A stretch of 64,000 nt of DNA, from NCBI GenBank assembly GCA_021813745.1, contig JAKAJO010000090.1, positions 1-64,000 of the forward strand. Reading direction: 5' to 3'. The position numbers and the translations under genes were made by a program. Shown here one piece after another: positions 63,696 to 64,000 of this stretch (positions are counted from its first letter, which is position 1; the number at the start of each line of letters is the position of its first letter). The stretch is from Acidobacteriota bacterium. Lineage in GTDB: Bacteria > Acidobacteriota > Terriglobia > Terriglobales > Acidobacteriaceae. The notes below the pieces were generated by a model. That model was given only the letters and a program-made list of their open reading frames with translations, was not told the origin of the DNA and did not search any database.

Positions 63696-64000
63696 GCGCT
63701 TTCCCCGAGCGCCTTGCGTAGAATCTTCCAGTCATTCTTAGACGACTTGGCCACTGGCTTGGGCAGAAGTGCGATCAAGTCGTCAACGCTCCACGGCGTA
63801 GACGCCAATCCTGCTTCCATCGCGGGCGTGACTCGCAAAGACTGATGAACCCGGCAAAAGTTGTAATGCATGTAGTGAAGTGCAACCGCGTGGGCATGAT
63901 TCGCAGCCTTCTTCGAGAATCCGTTTGTGAGCCGCGTAAACCGGCGAGACGACATTCTCAGGGTCAAGTTCTGGCGCTCCACATAGGATGTGCTGACGTG
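63692..64000 (-). CDS. Transposase C-terminal part, IS1-like DDE type, truncated by the window edge
   Basis: The open frame runs off the right end. The visible 102 residues are the end of a DDE transposase: [30 protein letters not shown], then [26 protein letters not shown], typical of IS1-like and related transposases where this segment carries the last catalytic Glu region. The element presumably continues to the right. No clear terminal inverted repeat is seen in the last 300 bp. It abuts the low-GC Ntn-hydrolase gene. Confidence 0.8.
   Translation of the reverse strand, partial: HVSTSYVERQNLTLRMSSRRFTRLTNGFSKKAANHAHAVALHYMHYNFCRVHQSLRVTPAMEAGLASTPWSVDDLIALLPKPVAKSSKNDWKILRKALGESA

Noticed and set aside
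1-64000. CRISPR arrays, prophage genes or known anti-phage systems
   Set aside because: No regularly spaced repeats, no cas, phage structural or restriction genes were seen on either strand.

Overview
The window looks like chromosomal DNA of an acidobacterium, most likely class Terriglobia (Acidobacteriaceae type). The evidence is a moderately high GC content, tandem VWFA genes of the kind expanded in Acidobacteriota, a BlaI/M56 sensor pair without a penicillin-binding domain, a GH44 lipoprotein, an NfeD-slipin pair and a psd-pssA pair. Several genes start with TTG or GTG behind good Shine-Dalgarno sequences. This placement comes from gene content and was not checked by database search. Genes are dense, almost all intact, and arranged in short operons on both strands.

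Left part (1-16.4 kb): the 3' end of a respiratory operon (diheme cytochrome c, Rieske protein, cytochrome b fused to a cytochrome c domain, CtaG-like protein); a BlaI repressor with an M56 metallopeptidase partner behind a perfect palindrome; an HtrA protease; a two-gene AmmeMemoRadiSam locus in which the MEMO and AMMECR1 parts are one polypeptide; a siroheme nitrite/sulfite reductase with its siroheme synthase; and a secreted GH44 glycanase.

Middle (16.4-46 kb): methylthioadenosine phosphorylase and a PfkB kinase; a dapF-like/ldcA/mpl/plsC operon that looks like murein recycling; a minus-strand block of SPOR protein, slipin, NfeD protease, TPR protein and membrane glycosyltransferase; tRNA-Leu(UAG); a diguanylate cyclase; an amidohydrolase; an orphan MacB/FtsX permease with a 50-residue membrane protein; the yceD-rpmF-plsX-Trm112 group; tryptophanase; TauE/DUF1634; kdsC; small stress and regulatory genes; an aldo/keto reductase; a rhomboid protease; and purH.

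Right part (46-64 kb): a large TPR protein and a sugar-binding lipoprotein facing each other across a strong bidirectional terminator; dGTPase; a psd-pssA-Usg-like operon; a trans-sulfuration enzyme-tsaB-rimI operon; two overlapping VWFA genes; and a DUF1015-amidase-GerMN-murI operon. The last 1.2 kb is different: an AT-richer gene for a proteasome-like Ntn-hydrolase abuts the cut-off C-terminus of a transposase.

The points I would look at first are the DapF homologue with serine at both catalytic cysteine positions inside the murein-recycling operon, the AmmeMemoRadiSam locus of unknown function, the low-GC Ntn-hydrolase next to the transposase, and the Usg-type dehydrogenase without its catalytic cysteine in the phospholipid operon. 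I saw no CRISPR array, prophage or recognisable anti-phage system.
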